Of a stretch of DNA of 6,440 bases, positions 5,065-6,440 are shown one piece after another. Both the position numbers and the translations under genes were made by a program. Numbering within the stretch: the first letter of the stretch is position 1; every line of letters starts with the position of its first letter. Origin of the DNA: Coleofasciculus sp. S288 (GTDB lineage: Bacteria; Cyanobacteriota; Cyanobacteriia; Cyanobacteriales; Coleofasciculaceae); the NCBI GenBank assembly GCA_020216575.1, contig JAIUYC010000236.1:1-6440 (forward strand). The letters are read 5' to 3'. The notes below the pieces were generated by a model. The model was not told the DNA's origin and ran no database searches. It saw only the letters and a list, made by a program, of their open reading frames with translations.

Positions 5065-6440
5065 TCAATTTTTAGACATTGCTGAAACGCTCCGTACAAT
5101 TTTATCAGCAAAATTATTAAAAAAATGTTCAGTCAGCGTATCTTTACCACCCCATCCTGGAATTCTTTCACCCACTTTGGTAAAAAAATCATACACAATA
5201 AATTTAGCGACTTTTCCCTGTTTTCCAGCCGCTGAATAAATCATCTGGCATGGATAAGCCAAGGTGCCAACGGTAGGAATTAATCCTACTATAAATGCAA
5301 CCCAGGGTATTTCGTAACCATCCCTAGCGGCTTGGAGCATTCTAAAAGATGTATAAGTTGTTCGATAAATAGGTCCCCCCATTAAAAGCCATATTATTAA
5401 AACTATTTCATCAATTAAACCAACCGAATATAATAATGGAACTAAGAGATACTCAAGTCCTTTAACAAATCCCTTAATCCCGATATGAACGCCGAAATCA
5501 TTTAAATAATCACTAGCTCGTTCGCTATGTAAGCGGGTCAATAAATAATCAGCTTCGTCAGCTTTGAGTTGACCTCGCTTTTGCCAGCTATTAATCCTTT
5601 TAGTTACGTAATCTCTCGCGAGTTTTAATCTGTAGCGTTGAGAATAGAGAAATTTCCAGAATTGTTTAAATAAAGTTATATATTGAATTCGCGTCAGTTT
5701 ATTAAATATCTTTAATGGCAGCTCAATCATGAGCTTATTCAAACCTTGCCAAAGTACTCTGCCAAATTCTCGTCCATACCAGATTACTGGATGATTAGAA
5801 TACCAATTGGCTTGTTGTTCATTAATATAACCTTTTTTTAATTGATATTGAATACTTCTATTAACTCTTGTCAGTGATTTCCATTTTTTTTGATGATATT
5901 CTAAAAAATAGATATTTTCTAAAAGTTTTAAGTATTTTAGCGCACCAATCTTTTTTTCTAAACCCACCTTATAGGTATTTACATATTGGTTCAATTTACT
6001 AATATCTACATCATCAAATAAGGCACCTTTATGTTTGAATGATTTGGGTAAGTAAAAGGAGAAAAGGGTTAAAATGTTTAAAGGGAACAACGCGGGAACA
6101 CCGGATTCCAAGTCGATGCAAACAAAAATATAGTCTTCCGCCGTATTACTTTCCAATAAAAAATTATTTAAAGCCGTTGGACTGCCTTGACCAGCCTGCC
6201 AAACAAGACCATCGAAGCCTGCCTTAATCAAATGTTTTTGTAAAGGTAACATAATGCAGTGAACTAAGTCATGCAACTCTTTTCCTTGGTCTTGGGTAAA
6301 AGGTTGGTACAGTGCAACGTGTCTTCCTTGAATAAATTCTGTATCGAGCTGATATGCCTTAAATTCTTCATTCCATCCCATTTGGATTGCGTCTGCAATC
6401 CTGAGTTTAGAATCAAACCAAAACTGAACTAATTGAATCA
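5065..6440 (-). CDS. Large AT-rich membrane protein with kinase-like N-terminal motifs, unknown function (5' end outside the window)
   Basis: From the ATG at 6381 the product is 438 residues, but the frame is open through at least 19 more codons to the right edge, with protein-like sequence (FDSKLRIADAIQ) and no Shine-Dalgarno sequence at 6381. The true start is probably beyond the window. Counting from that ATG: residues 64-76 (GQGSPTALNNFLL) and 88-97 (CIDLESGVPA) resemble the catalytic loop and metal-binding Asp of protein- or sugar-kinase folds, but no Asp sits where a catalytic Asp would. Residues 165-225 and 250-317 look like two diverged copies of one basic helical unit ending in an FG...LPL/LVPLL stretch. 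Likely membrane helices are at 309-335 and 359-384. The gene is clearly more AT-rich than the GH13 gene. It may be a membrane-anchored pseudokinase-like protein; I know no name or role for the family. Confidence 0.8.
   Translation of the reverse strand, partial: IQLVQFWFDSKLRIADAIQMGWNEEFKAYQLDTEFIQGRHVALYQPFTQDQGKELHDLVHCIMLPLQKHLIKAGFDGLVWQAGQGSPTALNNFLLESNTAEDYIFVCIDLESGVPALFPLNILTLFSFYLPKSFKHKGALFDDVDISKLNQYVNTYKVGLEKKIGALKYLKLLENIYFLEYHQKKWKSLTRVNRSIQYQLKKGYINEQQANWYSNHPVIWYGREFGRVLWQGLNKLMIELPLKIFNKLTRIQYITLFKQFWKFLYSQRYRLKLARDYVTKRINSWQKRGQLKADEADYLLTRLHSERASDYLNDFGVHIGIKGFVKGLEYLLVPLLYSVGLIDEIVLIIWLLMGGPIYRTTYTSFRMLQAARDGYEIPWVAFIVGLIPTVGTLAYPCQMIYSAAGKQGKVAKFIVYDFFTKVGERIPGWGGKDTLTEHFFNNFADKIVRSVSAMSKN

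Noticed and set aside
1..6440. CRISPR arrays, tRNA or rRNA genes, and full insertion sequences
   Set aside because: I saw no regularly spaced repeats, tRNA-like cloverleaf with the conserved GTTCRA loop, rRNA segments or transposase reading frame.

Overview
The window looks like chromosomal DNA of a cyanobacterium. Two copies of the palindrome GCGATCGC (HIP1, over-represented in many cyanobacteria) are present, and the proteins resemble cyanobacterial families. Almost everything is read from the minus strand. The exceptions are the last codons of a gene entering at the left edge and a small membrane protein near 4.1 kb.

Left to right: (1) the 3' end of an unidentified plus-strand gene, with a good intrinsic terminator. 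(2) A minus-strand pair: a short N-terminal fragment of a baeRF-type protein (1544-1819), then an MgtE magnesium transporter/channel gene (271-1470). The mgtE gene has lost part of its membrane domain through an out-of-frame internal deletion; its original C-terminal codons are still readable at 224-280. (3) A non-coding stretch (1820-2268) with a regulatory element and a roughly 92-bp MITE-like element. (4) A complete GH13 alpha-amylase/trehalose-synthase-like enzyme (2269-3912). (5) A divergent small two-helix membrane protein (4090-4329). (6) A glycine-zipper general-stress-type protein (4421-4975). (7) A large AT-rich membrane protein with kinase-like N-terminal motifs (5065 to beyond the right edge), of no known function.

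The main signal is a 40-bp element that occurs three times, always in the same orientation and always upstream of a minus-strand gene: the baeRF fragment/mgtE pair, the GH13 gene and the stress-protein gene. In all three copies 29 of 40 positions are identical. On the coding strand it contains two GTCAC half-sites 11 bp apart (GTCAC in repeat 1 becomes ATCAC in one copy), then a conserved ACACT. This layout resembles target sites of OmpR/PhoB-type response regulators that overlap the -35 region. It suggests a local stress regulon (osmotic, cold or salt, judging by the gene products) run by one transcription factor. One of its transcription units is now decaying.

The regulon, the regulator class and the stress assignment are inferences. 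The repeats, the broken genes and the catalytic motifs can be read directly.
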